DNA from: Paguma larvata
Lineage: Eukaryota > Chordata > Mammalia > Carnivora > Viverridae
Assembly: GCA_030068075.1 (NCBI GenBank)
Contig: CM057833.1
Location: 48,813,587-48,877,586, forward strand
Length of the DNA stretch: 64,000 nt
Reading direction: 5' to 3'
The notes beneath the pieces were generated by a model, which searched no databases, was not told the DNA's origin, and saw nothing but the letters and a program-made list of their open reading frames with translations. The number at the start of each line of letters is the position of its first letter. Position 1 is the stretch's first letter. The translations under genes and the position numbers were made by a program. Shown in pieces: positions 31,809 to 42,433 of the stretch.

Positions 31809-32144
31809 TATAGTTTGAACAACATGGGTTTGAACTATATAGTTCCACTTATGTGTGGATTATTTTTCCAATATGGTACTGTACTGTATTTTCTATAAAT
31901 GCGGTTTTTTCCTTAAGATTTTCTTAATAATATTTTCTCTAGCTTACTTTTACTTTTTCTGTAGAATACACTATAATACACATAATAGACAAAATCTGTT
32001 AATTGAGTATGTTGTCAGTAAGGCTTCTGGTCAACAACAGGGTATTAGTTACATTTTGGGGGGCATTCAAAAGTTATACGTAGGTTTTCAGTTGCATGGG
32101 GATGGGAAAGTGCCCATAACCCCCACATTGTTCAAGGGTCAACA
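31809..32144. mobile_element. Non-autonomous DNA transposon, Tigger/MER6-like
   Basis: The left end GTTTGAACAACATGGGTTTG and the right end CATTGTTCAAGGGTCAAC are inverted relative to each other (GAACAACATG against CATTGTTC). Internal phrases such as GTCAGTAAGGCTTCTGGTCA fit the old Tigger-derived family known as MER6. No transposase frame is present. Confidence 0.65.
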
Positions 32145-32160
32145 GTATTGTAAAAAGTTT

Positions 32161-32354
32161 TGTAGATTTTTTTTAATGTTTATTTTTGAGAGAAAGCATG
32201 AGATGGGGAGCGGCAGAGAGAGAGGGAGACAGAGGATCTGAAGTGGGTTCTATGCTAACAGAAGAGAGCCCAACACAGGGCTCAAATTCACAAACCGTAA
32301 GATCATGACCTGAGCGAAGTCGGATGCTTAACCTACCAAGCCACCCAGGTGCCC
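32161..32354 (-). repeat. CAN-SINE (feline type), antisense
   Basis: Ends AAGCCACCCAGGTGCCC. TTGTAAAAAGTTTT (32148-32161) and TTGTAAAAAATTTT (32355-32368) are the target-site duplication. Confidence 0.94.
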
Positions 32355-32369
32355 TTGTAAAAAATTTTA

Positions 32370-32950
32370 AACATACAGAAAAATCGGAAAACATACAACA
32401 GATACCCACGAACCCACCATTTAGATTCAACAGGTTAACATTTTGCCATATTTGTTTCTCTATCTGTCTTTTTCCTGAACCATGTAAGAGTGAGTAGTAG
32501 AAATCATGGCACTTTAGTCCTACATACATTATAGCTTCTAAAAATAAAGATACTATCTTATATAATATCACTATCACACCAAGGAAAATTAACAGTAATT
32601 CCCTAATATCAAATGTGCTGCAACACATACTGAAATTTTCCTAATTGGCCCCAAATGTCTTCTGTAGCTTCTTTTCCCACTTCCCCCTCTCTGAAAGGAA
32701 AACCTCATAAAGTTAAGATTCAATCATGCATTGTTATGTTTGGTTTCTTTGGTTTCCTGTGTTAGGTTTCTTTGGTTTCTTCATCTACAAGGATGCCCAA
32801 CCCCCGCCTCTGTGCCACAGACTTTTTTTGAAAGGATTTGTCCATTTCGTCACCAGAACACTACATTCTGAATTTCATGGTCCTTGTGGTATAATTTAAC
32901 TTATTCCTCTATCTACCATGTTTCCTGTGAGAAACTAGATATAAAGCGCT
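32370..32950. repeat. Old L1-like fragment
   Basis: The series GATACCCACGAACCCACCAT, AATTAACAGTAATTCCCTAA, CAATCATGCATTGTTATGTT, TTAACTTATTCCTCTATCTA resembles a frequent old LINE 3' region. The subfamily was not determined. Confidence 0.5.
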
Positions 32951-33620
32951 AGTTAGATCCAGGTTAAATATTTTTGGTAAGAAAACTTTATAAGTCATGT
33001 GTGATCATTTAAAAGTGACCAAAAATGACGCTTGTTCACCTTTTGTTTTAAGAGATACATAATGACTGGCATGCTTGAGGTTGAAAGCTTTGGTTATCCT
33101 ATTACTTAGCTCAGTTTAGCTAAGCGGAGAACCATTGCAACTAGGGCAGTTCTCTCCAATTCCCTTCCAATTCCTAAAGTTACCTATGTCGAACTTTTTT
33201 TTTTTTTTGTAAACTTACATTGATGTCATGCCAAAACATAGGTGAGCTCAGAGCAGCGGGATGGGCTTATTCTGCATATCTCGCTCTTTGCCCACCACAA
33301 GTGCAAGGGTATAAGACCTTAGTCTTCTTTTTCTTTACCGAGGCTATGTTGAAAAGTATCTACTTCTGCTTTTTAGAATGACTTTGCCTTGCTCTTCTTT
33401 TCCCATTGCCTGATTTCCTTCTCCTTTTCAACACTGCCAGCACTTCCTTACTTTTTAAGGAATTTTAAGGAATTGAGTGGTTAGCACACATGACATTTTA
33501 AATAGGGAATCATAGATGTCAGTTACCTGAGATGTTTGTAACAAGGTGGTCAAATGGGAGAAGAGGACTTAAGTATGGTCTTCAGCTGCTAGTGATTCAA
33601 GTTAGCAATTCTTCTTTTAG

Positions 33621-33767
33621 GAACTGCCGTAGAACCATCGGAAATACCAGCCCACCCTCCAACCCAGGCAGTGGAAACGAAAACTAATTTGCATGGTGGC
33701 GAGGAGGAAACTGAAGAAAGAATGGGTAATCTAAATAGTGACAACATACAAGCCCTAGAAAAATTAG
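33621..33767 (+). CDS. PATJ: PATJ exon 9 of window: PDZ3-PDZ4 linker
   Basis: A 147-nt exon. Two bases finish Gly405, 48 codons follow, and one base starts Glu454. It reads TAVEPSEIPAHPPTQAVETK to NLNSDNIQALEKL. It contains no domain. It is proline-rich, then acidic (GGEEETEERMG), then ends in a conserved NIQALEKL segment that may be helical. Compared with human PATJ from memory, the first two thirds are the most diverged coding stretch in the window and the last third is nearly unchanged. The acceptor is CTTCTTTTAG and the donor TTAG|GTAGGC. Confidence 0.94.
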
Positions 33768-33913
33768 GTAGGCACAAAGCATTCAATTCAAAACAGTCAA
33801 AGTAATTTGACTTTCTCTTATTTATTAACTGTTTTCTCTCTTTATAGCTAATACGACAAATTTTAGAGGCATTTTGGAGATCTAAAATAGGATATTCTTA
33901 ATATCAACATCTT

Positions 33914-34040
33914 TTTTTTAATTTTAATAACTTTATTTTTTTTTTTTACTGTTTTATAATAGTTTATTTTCAAATTGGTTTACATATAACACCCAGTGTT
34001 CATCCCAACATGTGCCCTCTTTAATGCCCATCACCCCCTT
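33914..34040 (-). mobile_element. Short 5'-truncated L1 insertion, antisense
   Basis: T-rich tail complement, then CAAATTGGTTTACATATAAC, ACCCAGTGTTCATCCCAACA and TGTGCCCTCTTTAATGCCCA. The perfect 15-bp duplication TAATATCAACATCTT stands at 33899-33913 and 34041-34055. Confidence 0.93.
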
Positions 34041-34109
34041 TAATATCAACATCTTAACGCTTGTGGCATTTGGGGACCAATCATGTTATTGTTTAATCTT
34101 TGTTTAATT

Positions 34110-34308
34110 AATTTTTTAAAAAGTTTGTTTAGAGAGCACAAGTGGGGGAGGGGCAGAGACAGGAGGGAGAGGAGGGGAAGGAGGGAGAGAGAATCTCATG
34201 CAGGCTTCATGCCGTCAGCACAGAGGCTTGATCTCATGAACCATGAGATCCTGACTGAGCCAAAATCAAGAGTTGGATGCTTAACCAACTGAGCCACCCA
34301 GGCACCCC
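34110..34308 (-). repeat. CAN-SINE (feline type), antisense
   Basis: Ends GAGCCACCCAGGCACCCC. TGTTTAATTAATTTT on the left and TGTTTAATAAATTTT on the right is the duplication. Confidence 0.94.
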
Positions 34309-35513
34309 TGTTTAATAAATTTTGAATGCATTTGTATTAGTATACGTTAACCTTTTTAATCTTGTTAGCATTTTAAATTACTGCATATGTTAGCTTATGT
34401 ATTGTCATTGATACAGTTACAGATATCTAGCTATCTGTATACATACAGCAGTGTTTTTTAAACATAATAATTCCTAATTTATACAAATGTATGTATTTTC
34501 TCAAACTGCAACCTTGTTCTCTTACTTTGTACTTTGATAACCTGGCTACGTAGTTGACTGTTCTGTAGGCGTTTTGAATAACAGCATCACACAATTCCCT
34601 GCACAGAGGAAAGCCTTGACAGTTGAACAAAATGGGATACTTGACACCATCCTCTTCCAGAGAAGTTATGGCTTTGTCTTGTCTCAGGAAAGGATGGCCT
34701 GAAGGAAGGAGTAGCCCCTCATTCAAATTAAAAAATTTCCTATAGTTTAGAAATTTACCTTATTCCTTTTTGACCTACGTGGATTGTAGTTAGATCTTTG
34801 CTATTTAAATTCGGTATACCTAGAGAGATTTTCATGGAGCTATTGGGGGAAAATCAAATACATTCTGAAATTAGAAATATTTTTAGACATTTTAATCTGC
34901 TCTTTTTTGATCAATCTCATTGCATTTTTTCTTCATGAGTATGTTTAATTTCAGCTTGAGAGTAAGACCAAAGTCATTGAACTGCTAAGAAGTTAGCTGT
35001 CGTTTTTGCTGTAGGAGCAGAAAAACTTTCCCTTTTGCCCTTCTGGTTCTTTGGTCTAATAAATTGACATAAGACAGATTAATAGGAGAAAAACAAATTT
35101 CATAAGTATGGAAGCCCCGTAAAAGTATGAGACCAAGAGTAAGTTGGGCAATTGAGGCTTACGTGGCACCCTAAATTAAGGAATGGGATAGAGGCCTGTG
35201 GCTTCAAGGAGGAGGAGCGTAATTTGCAGCGTGATAAGAAGAGCACATATTTGGTGATTAAAAGTTTGCTCTAGCATGGCAATAGGTCTTTCAGATAAAA
35301 TAATTATCTCTGGTAATAGCTCTTTCTGGTACAAGCCTCCTATCTAAATTCTTTTAGGTAGTTAAGGGAGAGGTGAAAGTTTCTCCTAAGTCTGTTGGCT
35401 CTTGGTTGTCTTTAGCTGAACGTATTCCAGGTGCTAAGATGGCATATTTGAGGTAGCGTATTCTGCTCCCCTTTATTACCATTGGAATAATTTTCAGATC
35501 ATCATAATTTTCA

Positions 35514-35687
35514 TTTTTTAATGTTTATTCAGCTTTGAGAGAGAGGCAGACAGAGGATCCTAATAAGCAGGTTCTACACTGTTAGCAGAGAGCCCGATGC
35601 AGGGCTTGAACTCACAAACCATGAGATTATGACCTGAGCCAAGATCAAGAGTTGGACACTTAACTGACTGCGCCACCCAGGCGCCCA
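35514..35687 (-). repeat. CAN-SINE (feline type), antisense, short body
   Basis: TTTTTAATGTTTATTCAGCT, GAGAGAGGCAGACAGAGGAT, end GCGCCACCCAGGCGCCC. The GA-rich block is reduced. Confidence 0.92.
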
Positions 35688-37222
35688 TACTATTCATTTT
35701 TCAAGTCATTTTGTGTAGCTCAGGATTTACTGGGCTGCTGAAATTAGTCTTTTTCCTCTGGTACTTAGCTTTGTACTGTGCTTTAAAACTCAATAACTAT
35801 CTGTGCTTCCATTGTACAACCGAAAGATGAACAAGTTAAAAGGAATTGTAGGTGAAATGTCATTATTTTATACATGTGTGTGAAATGTCCTCTTTAAATA
35901 TCACGTTCTTAAGCTTACACGTTAGCTTACCAGATAAGAAACCGCTGCCCGGAATAAATTAACAAAAATGGTAGAACTCTTAATGTAACTTCTTATGGAA
36001 GTGTTGAGAGCAATAAATAGGCACAAAGTGCAGAGCCCACATGAATGATACTTTGTTTTTAATAAGACTTTCCGTTAGTTACCCCCTTAAGGTAACCTAG
36101 CATATCAGTTGATAGAGTTACTTCATGGATATTCTTTTGTATATCTAGTGAGTTAAGCTCTTTAGTGTTTATTAGTCTTCGTCTCTGAATTCCAAGGTTA
36201 GCCTGTTTTACTTGATGATTTGCATTATGTAATTAAGCATTATATGCACCCAAGATGAGCTTTCCGGACTGTAGACTGAAAGAGCTGATATTGCAGGTTA
36301 TGTTTGATTTAGACAGATGGTTATGTCAGCTGGAATAAGTGTTCTGTGACTTGTTTAATCTTGTGACAAAACGGAGAGTTTTTCTTTAACTTAAAGAAAA
36401 AACGTGAAGGTTTGCTTTTTCTGCTACTATGGATATAAGTTGAAATTGTATTTTCAGTACTTTAACTTTGCGTATTAGGTATTCTTCAGACCATGAACTG
36501 CCCTGAGCTTCTGGCTCAGATCATATGGAAGATAGGCAGGACACTTAAAATCTGCCTTAGTTCTTGAATGTTCTCTTATCTATGCAAAAAAGGCAATAGT
36601 ATACTTGAGTCACAAAGGTATAACCAAGTAACCACAGAAGACCGAAGTAAAACCAGAGATTCTATTCTATTAAAGCTCATGCATCTCCATGGTTGAATTA
36701 AACCAGACAAGCCTTTGTATCCGCCGAAATGAGAATTCTGACTGGATTGTGTGGATATGTCCAGTCGATAGTAAAGATGTCTTTTGATAAATTTGCACTT
36801 TTCCTATGGGTGAGTGGAAAGTATTACTTTGAAGTGATTAACATTTAAATTAAATCCTTGTTTGTCTTAACATATTGTAAAGCAAAGCCAGATGTATTTT
36901 TCTTGTAATCGGCAGGATGTTTACATCTAAAGTGCATATATTTCAGATTTCATTTCTAACTCATCAGTTGCTCTTCCCTTTAAAATAGTTCTTAACAAAA
37001 AAGTCCCATCATAATTTGGTCACAATTGGCCTTATATTTTACATTAGTCTCATAAGTCACTTCTAATTTACTTTACCTGGTAGACGCAAGTTAATGCATT
37101 TTCCTTTTTATTCACTTCCCTTTTACTTACTGGAACTGTGCTGTTCTTGAAGAATTTAGTTGTTAAGTGTGTTTGGCTCACAGTAGCTTCAATATTCTTT
37201 TTTTTTTTTTTTTTAAATACAG

Positions 37223-37299
37223 AAAAAGTTCTTGACTCTCCAGAAAATGAACTGAAATCTAGATGGGAAAACCTTTTGGGTCCGGATTACGAAGTAATG
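37223..37299 (+). CDS. PATJ: PATJ exon 10 of window: pre-PDZ4 segment
   Basis: A 77-nt exon. Two bases complete Glu454 and 25 codons follow (residues 455-479): [20 protein letters not shown] then DYEVM. The segment is conserved with human PATJ and with the matching place in MPDZ (a W-containing stretch followed by a YE-V motif). It probably forms part of the extended N-terminal side of PDZ4 rather than free linker. The acceptor AAATACAG follows a long T-run, and the donor is ATG|GTATGT. Confidence 0.95.
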
Positions 37300-39287
37300 G
37301 TATGTTAAAATGTTGTAATAAGGAACTTTCAGGTCTCATTTTGTGTTAATCTCCTGACATTGCAGTTTAAAGACATGGGAAAGCCCAATAGCCAGCTTGT
37401 CTTTGTTTCCCCCCTGCCTTTCTTCCCTAGCAGATCAATTGATTTTTTTTTCCCTTTTAGCATTTTAAGCTATCAGAACAATTAAGGACTGTATGCAAGT
37501 TTTGGTTACAATTAGCAGACACTCCGCTCATGTTGAAAACATTTAAGTCAACAGTAGGCAGAAGAATCTTAGAAAGCTTGCCCTTAAATTTATAACCTGT
37601 ATCAGCTGCTTGAAATTGCTGGCATTTTTATGATTGCTTTTATGATCTGTTTGTTTTATTGTGCACTGAAAGGGCTGTGGATATTAGTCCTATGTTTCAC
37701 AAAGAATCTTACAGTTTTATGAGAAAAATGAAAGAATGATTATCAAATGGATTAGAGAGAACAGGAAGTAATTTAGGTTAGGCAGAAGTGGTCCATTAGA
37801 CTTTCTTTCACCTGTTATTAGATTCATTGAGTAAGCGATTGATTACATTCCCCCCTATGAATTCACGTGAAAGCAGAAAGCTGTGCTTAGAAAAGTGTCT
37901 ACAATGTTCACTAAATGCATTAGTAACAAAATATTCTATTTTCTGTTGTCATTCATGTTTTCTTACATGTGTTTATCATTAGTACTTGTTGGCTAGTTGG
38001 AGAATTTTTTTCTTTTCTTGGTTCAGAACATACAACCACTATCTATTGTCAGAAGATTTTCAGTGTTGTTAAGATGAGTTAAAATATTCCATGCTCTATT
38101 CTTGCTAATTTTGTACTTGCATGTTGGTTCTCATGAACGGCTCATTCTTTACTTCATAGATTTCAAATGCTGTTTTGTCATTAGCCTGTCTACCACCTTA
38201 GCCAATAACCTTTTCTTAGTGATTTGATATTCAAAGTAATTTGGTGTCTGAGTATTTATAAATGGCCAGTTCTGTGATGGATTCTTTCTTTGTTAAAATT
38301 TTACTTTGCCCTTATAACTGTATTTCCAAATTTCATTTATCATACAGTGAGGTCATAACAGATTAGCTAGAAAGAGGAGACATACTTTGAGCCTGGGAAT
38401 TTAAAGGGACAACCTATTCATTAAGGGTTCTTGGTGTTTTGAGTGATGAGAAGCAGAAAGGAGAAACCAGGCAAGATAAAAAATGCGTACACATATGCAT
38501 GTACTCCAGTGTTGCTTCGTTTTTCTTCTAGAATCTACTTCTGTGAAGTGCAGTACTTCTAGAAGCTTTAGTTGGATTATTAACTTATCCCCTCCCTCCA
38601 GATGTACCATATTTTATTAACAGCTCACAGATGCAAATCATCAGTGAAGTATTTTGCTTGCTAGCAATTGACTCCTGTGGATCTCTACCACTGAAGCCTA
38701 GAACAATAGTTTTAGGCCAGGGTTAAAAGCTTTAAGTATTCCATGAGCCTCTCACCAGGCCAGGTCTTTCTGTTTGTGTCCTTGCCAGCCAACTCTCCTA
38801 GGGGAATGGTGGAGCTTTTCTGTAGAAAGTCAGATGCTTCAATTTTTCCAAACACATGTTACTTTTCTGACCTTGCAAACTTTGTATTAAGGCCTGGATT
38901 TAAAAATAAAAATAACGATAACTCTTGGCTTTGCCAAAAGAATAAAACTTTTATGGACTCCTTCTAACAGAACATTATATTAAAATTTTAGGGGACGTGG
39001 CTTTTTAAAAATCACGTATGTGTTTGTCTTTCCCCTTCTGGTTCAACTTTTGAGTAATTTAGGGGGAATGACTGCTGTAGAAAACAGTAACAACAAAACA
39101 GGAAGTAGTCGCTGAAATTTTACATTACGTGTCATACTTCCAGATTTTAGAAATATCAAAAAAAGAGGAGAATGCAGATCAGATGGTGTTATCGATATAT
39201 AGGTTTCTGAATTATTTTCAGAAAATCTAAGAAGAAATAAAGTTACGCTTTTACAGATACCTGGATTTTTGTTTCTTGTAAATTTAG
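37300..39287 (+). other. PATJ: PATJ intron without recognisable repeats
   Basis: About 2 kb of AT-rich sequence in which I see no SINE, L1, MIR or simple repeat beyond short homopolymers. Its low repeat content compared with neighbouring introns is notable. The reading frames in it are short and unsupported. Confidence 0.8.
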
Positions 39288-39344
39288 GTTGCTACTTTGG
39301 ATACACAGATTGCAGATGATGCTGAGTTACAAAAATATTCAAAG
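39288..39344 (+). CDS. PATJ: PATJ exon 11 of window: 57-nt small exon
   Basis: A small symmetric exon of 19 codons, residues 480-498: VATLDTQIADDAELQKYSK. It lies directly before the PDZ4 core and is conserved with human PATJ. Together with the previous exon it supplies the first strand (YEVMVATLD). Skipping it would keep the frame but remove that strand. The acceptor is TTGTAAATTTAG and the donor AAG|GTAAGC. A 12-kb intron follows. Confidence 0.95.
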
Positions 39345-39594
39345 GTAAGCATTAGTTTTTAAAATGTTTGTTGCTTGAAGAGCTTCCTCTAAGTCCTTGT
39401 CGAAGAAGTTAAATTTGTGCTATGACCCAAAGTTTCCGGAGTCTAGTCTTAGATGATTTCTGGAAACGTGGTAGGTTCTCACTGTTCTGAAAGGTGATGG
39501 TTACATATGCCTGGGAAGGGCATCGGGTACCTGTGCTATTTTCAGAAGCCAAACCCAGGTTCGATTCCTTTGCCACTTTAAAGGTAGTGCACAG

Positions 39595-39821
39595 GGGGCG
39601 CCTGGGTGGCTCAGTCGGTTAAGCGGCCGACTTCGGCTCAGGTCACGATCTCACAGTCTGTGAGTTCGAGCCCCACATCGGGCTCTGTGCTGATGGCTCA
39701 TCAGAGCCTGGAGCCTGCTTCGGATCCTGTGTCTCCCTCTCTCTCTGCCCTTCCCCTGCTCATGCTCTATCTCTATGTCTCTCAAAAATAAATAAACGTT
39801 AAAAAAAAAAAAAAAAGAAAA
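39595..39821 (+). repeat. CAN-SINE (feline type), sense, very young
   Basis: Head GGGGGCGCCTGGGTGGCTCA, complete body, tail AAATAAATAAACGTT plus A16. The perfect 17-bp duplication TTAAAGGTAGTGCACAG stands at 39578-39594 and 39822-39838. It has the least decay of any copy in the window. Confidence 0.97.
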
Positions 39822-39939
39822 TTAAAGGTAGTGCACAGAGTAACATTGAGCAGAGTGTGTTAGCCTTTCAGATATTATTAGCAGGCCTTTAAAATGCTTG
39901 CTAAAAATCAGGACCACAAATATAGACTTAAAAAAATCC

Positions 39940-40142
39940 AAGCCTGGGTGACTCAGTTGAGCATTGGACTTTGTCTCTGGTCATGATCTCACGACTCGCG
40001 GTTTGAGCCCCGCATCAGGCTCTGTGCTGACAGCTCAGAACCTAGAGCCTGCTTCAGATTCTGTGTCTCCTTCTCTTTCTGCCTCTCCCCTGGTTGCACT
40101 CTGTCTCTCTCAAAAATAAACGTAAAAAAATTTTAAAAAAAT
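39940..40142 (+). repeat. CAN-SINE (feline type), sense
   Basis: The head is shortened (AGCCTGGGTGACTCAGTTGA). Body GCTCTGTGCTGACAGCTCAG, tail AAAAATAAACGTAAAAAAAT. AAAAAAATC occurs on both sides. Confidence 0.92.
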
Positions 40143-40296
40143 CTTTTAGGTACAGATGTCTAAAGAAAAGTGCATTATAGGCAGTGTTTTTTCTTGAACT
40201 TAAAAGTAGTGAGAGCTTTATGCTGATGGCAAAATGCCAGAAGGTGACAGTGACAGTTTCCCCCAGCATTTTAACTTTTTCCTCACTGCAAACTAA

Positions 40297-40452
40297 TTTG
40301 TTTATTTTTTATATAATTTATTGTCAAGTTACCTAAAATACATGTTACCGCATGCTCTTGGTTTTGGGGGTAGATTCCCATGATTCATCGCTTACATTCA
40401 GCACACAGTACTCATCCCAACAAGTGCCTTCCTCAATGCCCATCACCCATTT
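40297..40452 (-). mobile_element. L1 3' end fragment, antisense
   Basis: ATATAATTTATTGTCAAGTT, TTACATTCAGCACACAGTAC, TCATCCCAACAAGTGCCTTC, CTCAATGCCCATCACCCATT. Confidence 0.85.
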
Positions 40453-41099
40453 CTCTGCTATAATTAATTTTATAGTCCCCGTTCTGGATAATCAAAAAGC
40501 AGGGCATTTGACGCTTTGAGAAGCTTTCTTGGTGACTTTCTCAAAAAATGATGAGAAGAGGAAAGATTTCTTTGTCAGAATAGTTTCAGAATTTATACTA
40601 TAATCCCAAATGGGTATATGAGCTAAGTCTAGTTTAAACTCTGTCGTCATCTGCAGTTTTCAAGATGAGTCCTCTGTGTATCATGTGGGTTTTGTAAGAA
40701 GTTATCTCTTTAGATCTATCAATTCTTTCTTTGAGTATTTGGGCTGAATATCTCTCTTCCATAATCTGATATAATATGGGCTGTTATTTTTAGGTTTGAA
40801 CTTTCAAGGCTGATACTGTAGAGACTGTTTCTTTGCTCGTAAGCAAACCTGCATTTTGAGTCACTTCCTTGCTGGGCCTGTGGGGCCGGCCAACCAGGCT
40901 TTTCTCTGATGGGCAGTATAAAAGCAACATGGCACAATTTATAGTTGATTTTAAATTAAATATGGTCAAATTCAGAATATTTACAAAATCATCATTAGAG
41001 TAGTTACTACTAATTTCATCCAGTTATGTCGAGAGGGATTGAATTTAAGATGCTAGATCTATAAGTACTTCACCAAACTTCAGTTGTTATCTGTCACTG

Positions 41100-41335
41100 C
41101 AGTACGGTATCCTGATTACATGGGCTCTGGAGTCAGACAGCCTGTGTTCAAATTCTGGCTTATCCATTCACTAGCTTGTAAAAATAACTACACTGTGTAT
41201 CTCAGTTTTATTGTCTGTTGAAGGGAGATATTAATAGAATACTGCCTACCTCATTGGTCGCATAAGGATTAAATATATGGTGCCTAGAGTAGTGGCAAGT
41301 ATATCCTAGGATGTTATTTTTATTATCATTCATAA
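41100..41335 (+). repeat. MIR
   Basis: GGGCTCTGGAGTCAGACAGC, CTGTGTTCAAATTCTGGCTT, TGCCTACCTCATTGGTCGCA, AAGGATTAAATATATGGTGC. Confidence 0.8.
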
Positions 41336-41562
41336 AAATCAATGTTGCTTTCCCCTAAAATTGTTCTTTAGTATACCCTAAACTCCTAGATATTGGATAT
41401 TTGCTATTTATGTGTCTTACAGTTTACTTCATTTCCTGTGCCTATTCTGCTAAAGCCTGTCTATTAGTTGTTATATTTTTTTCTCTTCTAGAATTTGTTT
41501 TATTCCTTTTTAGATTATATTCTTTGGTGGAATTTGAAATTAAAAAAATCTGTATTTGCTGG

Positions 41563-41738
41563 GGCAGATTTGTATTGGCTCAGTTGATTAAGCATCATAC
41601 TCTTGATTTCACGGCTCATGGGTTCTAGCCCCACATTCAACTCTGCACTGATAGCAAGGAGCCTGCTTGGGATTCTCTCCCTTGTCTCTCTCTCTGCCTC
41701 CCACCCCCTTCTCAAAATAAATATATAAACATAAAAAT
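41563..41738 (+). repeat. CAN-SINE, sense, diverged
   Basis: GGCAGATTTGTATTGGCTCA head, GGAGCCTGCTTGGGATTCTC body, AAATAAATATATAAACATAA tail. Confidence 0.85.
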
Positions 41739-41986
41739 ATGTATATGCCATCTTTTCCTCTATTCCTTGAACATATTAATCACAGCTTATAAGGACTTTG
41801 AACTGTTAATTCAGTAGAATCTGGATCAGCTTTGGATGTGTTTCTATTGTTTGATCTTCTCTTGCTGTAGTTACTTGGTTGTCTCTCTCATCGTACCGTA
41901 AGGTAATTGACTGCCCAGCAGTATCAGAACTACAAAAGGCTTCAGGTGATGTTATCTTTGTCCAGGGGGACTCATTCTTTTCTCTG

Positions 41987-41988
<2 letters not shown>

Positions 41989-42032
<44 letters not shown>
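41989..42032. repeat. (GT)22 microsatellite
   Basis: 44 bases of perfect GT repeat, followed by AGCGGATG. Likely length-polymorphic. Confidence 0.97.
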
Positions 42033-42034
<2 letters not shown>

Positions 42035-42238
42035 CGGATGTTCTCCGAGAAGTGGCAGAGGTACGTTTCTGGTAAGGGTCAGACTTGGTCTGGTTTGCCT
42101 AAGGCCGACCTAGCCTTCCAGGTATTCCACACCAGTCTGCAGTGTATACCTGTCCTCTCTTCTTGGTGGGACCTGAACTCCAATTCTGTCTCCTCAGTAC
42201 TTTGGGGCTGCTAAAATCTTGGCTCTTCAGAAGTTTTC

Positions 42239-42433
42239 CCTCCCTCCCTCCCTCCCTCCCTCCCTCCCTCATGACTGAGCGAGGGACAGAGAGAGTGGGA
42301 GAGAAAGAGGAGAGAGAATGTGGAGCTGAAAGTGGGGCTCGAGCTTACTTGGAGAGAGCTCAAACCCATAGACCGTGAGATTGTGACATGAGCCGAAGTC
42401 CGATGCTTAACCAACTCTGCCACCCAGGTGCCC
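42239..42433 (-). repeat. CAN-SINE, antisense, tail replaced by (CCCT)n
   Basis: The insertion is bounded by CTTCAGAAGTTTTC (42225-42238) and CTTCAGAGGTTTTC (42434-42447). Where the T-rich tail complement should be there are about eight CCCT units (42238-42270). Then come ATGACTGAGCGAGGGACAGA and the body, ending GCCACCCAGGTGCCC. Confidence 0.9.

Larger units (their letters stand above)
30142..33620 (+). other. PATJ: PATJ intron
   Basis: The first 1.5 kb (30142-31628) is AT-rich with no recognised repeat. After that come the tRNA-Gln 5'-half insertion (31629-31706), a Tigger-like DNA transposon (31809-32144), an antisense SINE (32161-32354), an old L1-like piece (32370-32950), a small TTTGGTTTC tandem (32739-32781) and a T-run (33197-33208). 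Confidence 0.85.
33768..37222 (+). other. PATJ: PATJ intron
   Basis: Contains a short antisense L1 insertion (33914-34040), two antisense SINEs (34110-34308, 35514-35687) and a possibly old LTR-like or other repeat near 35030-35480 (TAAATTGACATAAGACAGAT then TAATAGGAGAAAAACAAATT; not assigned). From 35690 to 37195 nothing was recognised. A T-run (37198-37214) forms the pyrimidine tract of the next exon. Confidence 0.8.

Noticed and set aside
35030..35480. Possible old retroviral LTR
   Set aside because: Some phrases resemble old LTR-type repeats, but no paired ends, primer site or coding remnant could be identified, so it is mentioned only in the intron entry.
39606..39791. Frames starting MAQSVK..PTSAQVMIS at many places
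   Set aside because: The same peptide recurs wherever a feline SINE occurs. It is the SINE tRNA-like head translated, not a protein family.
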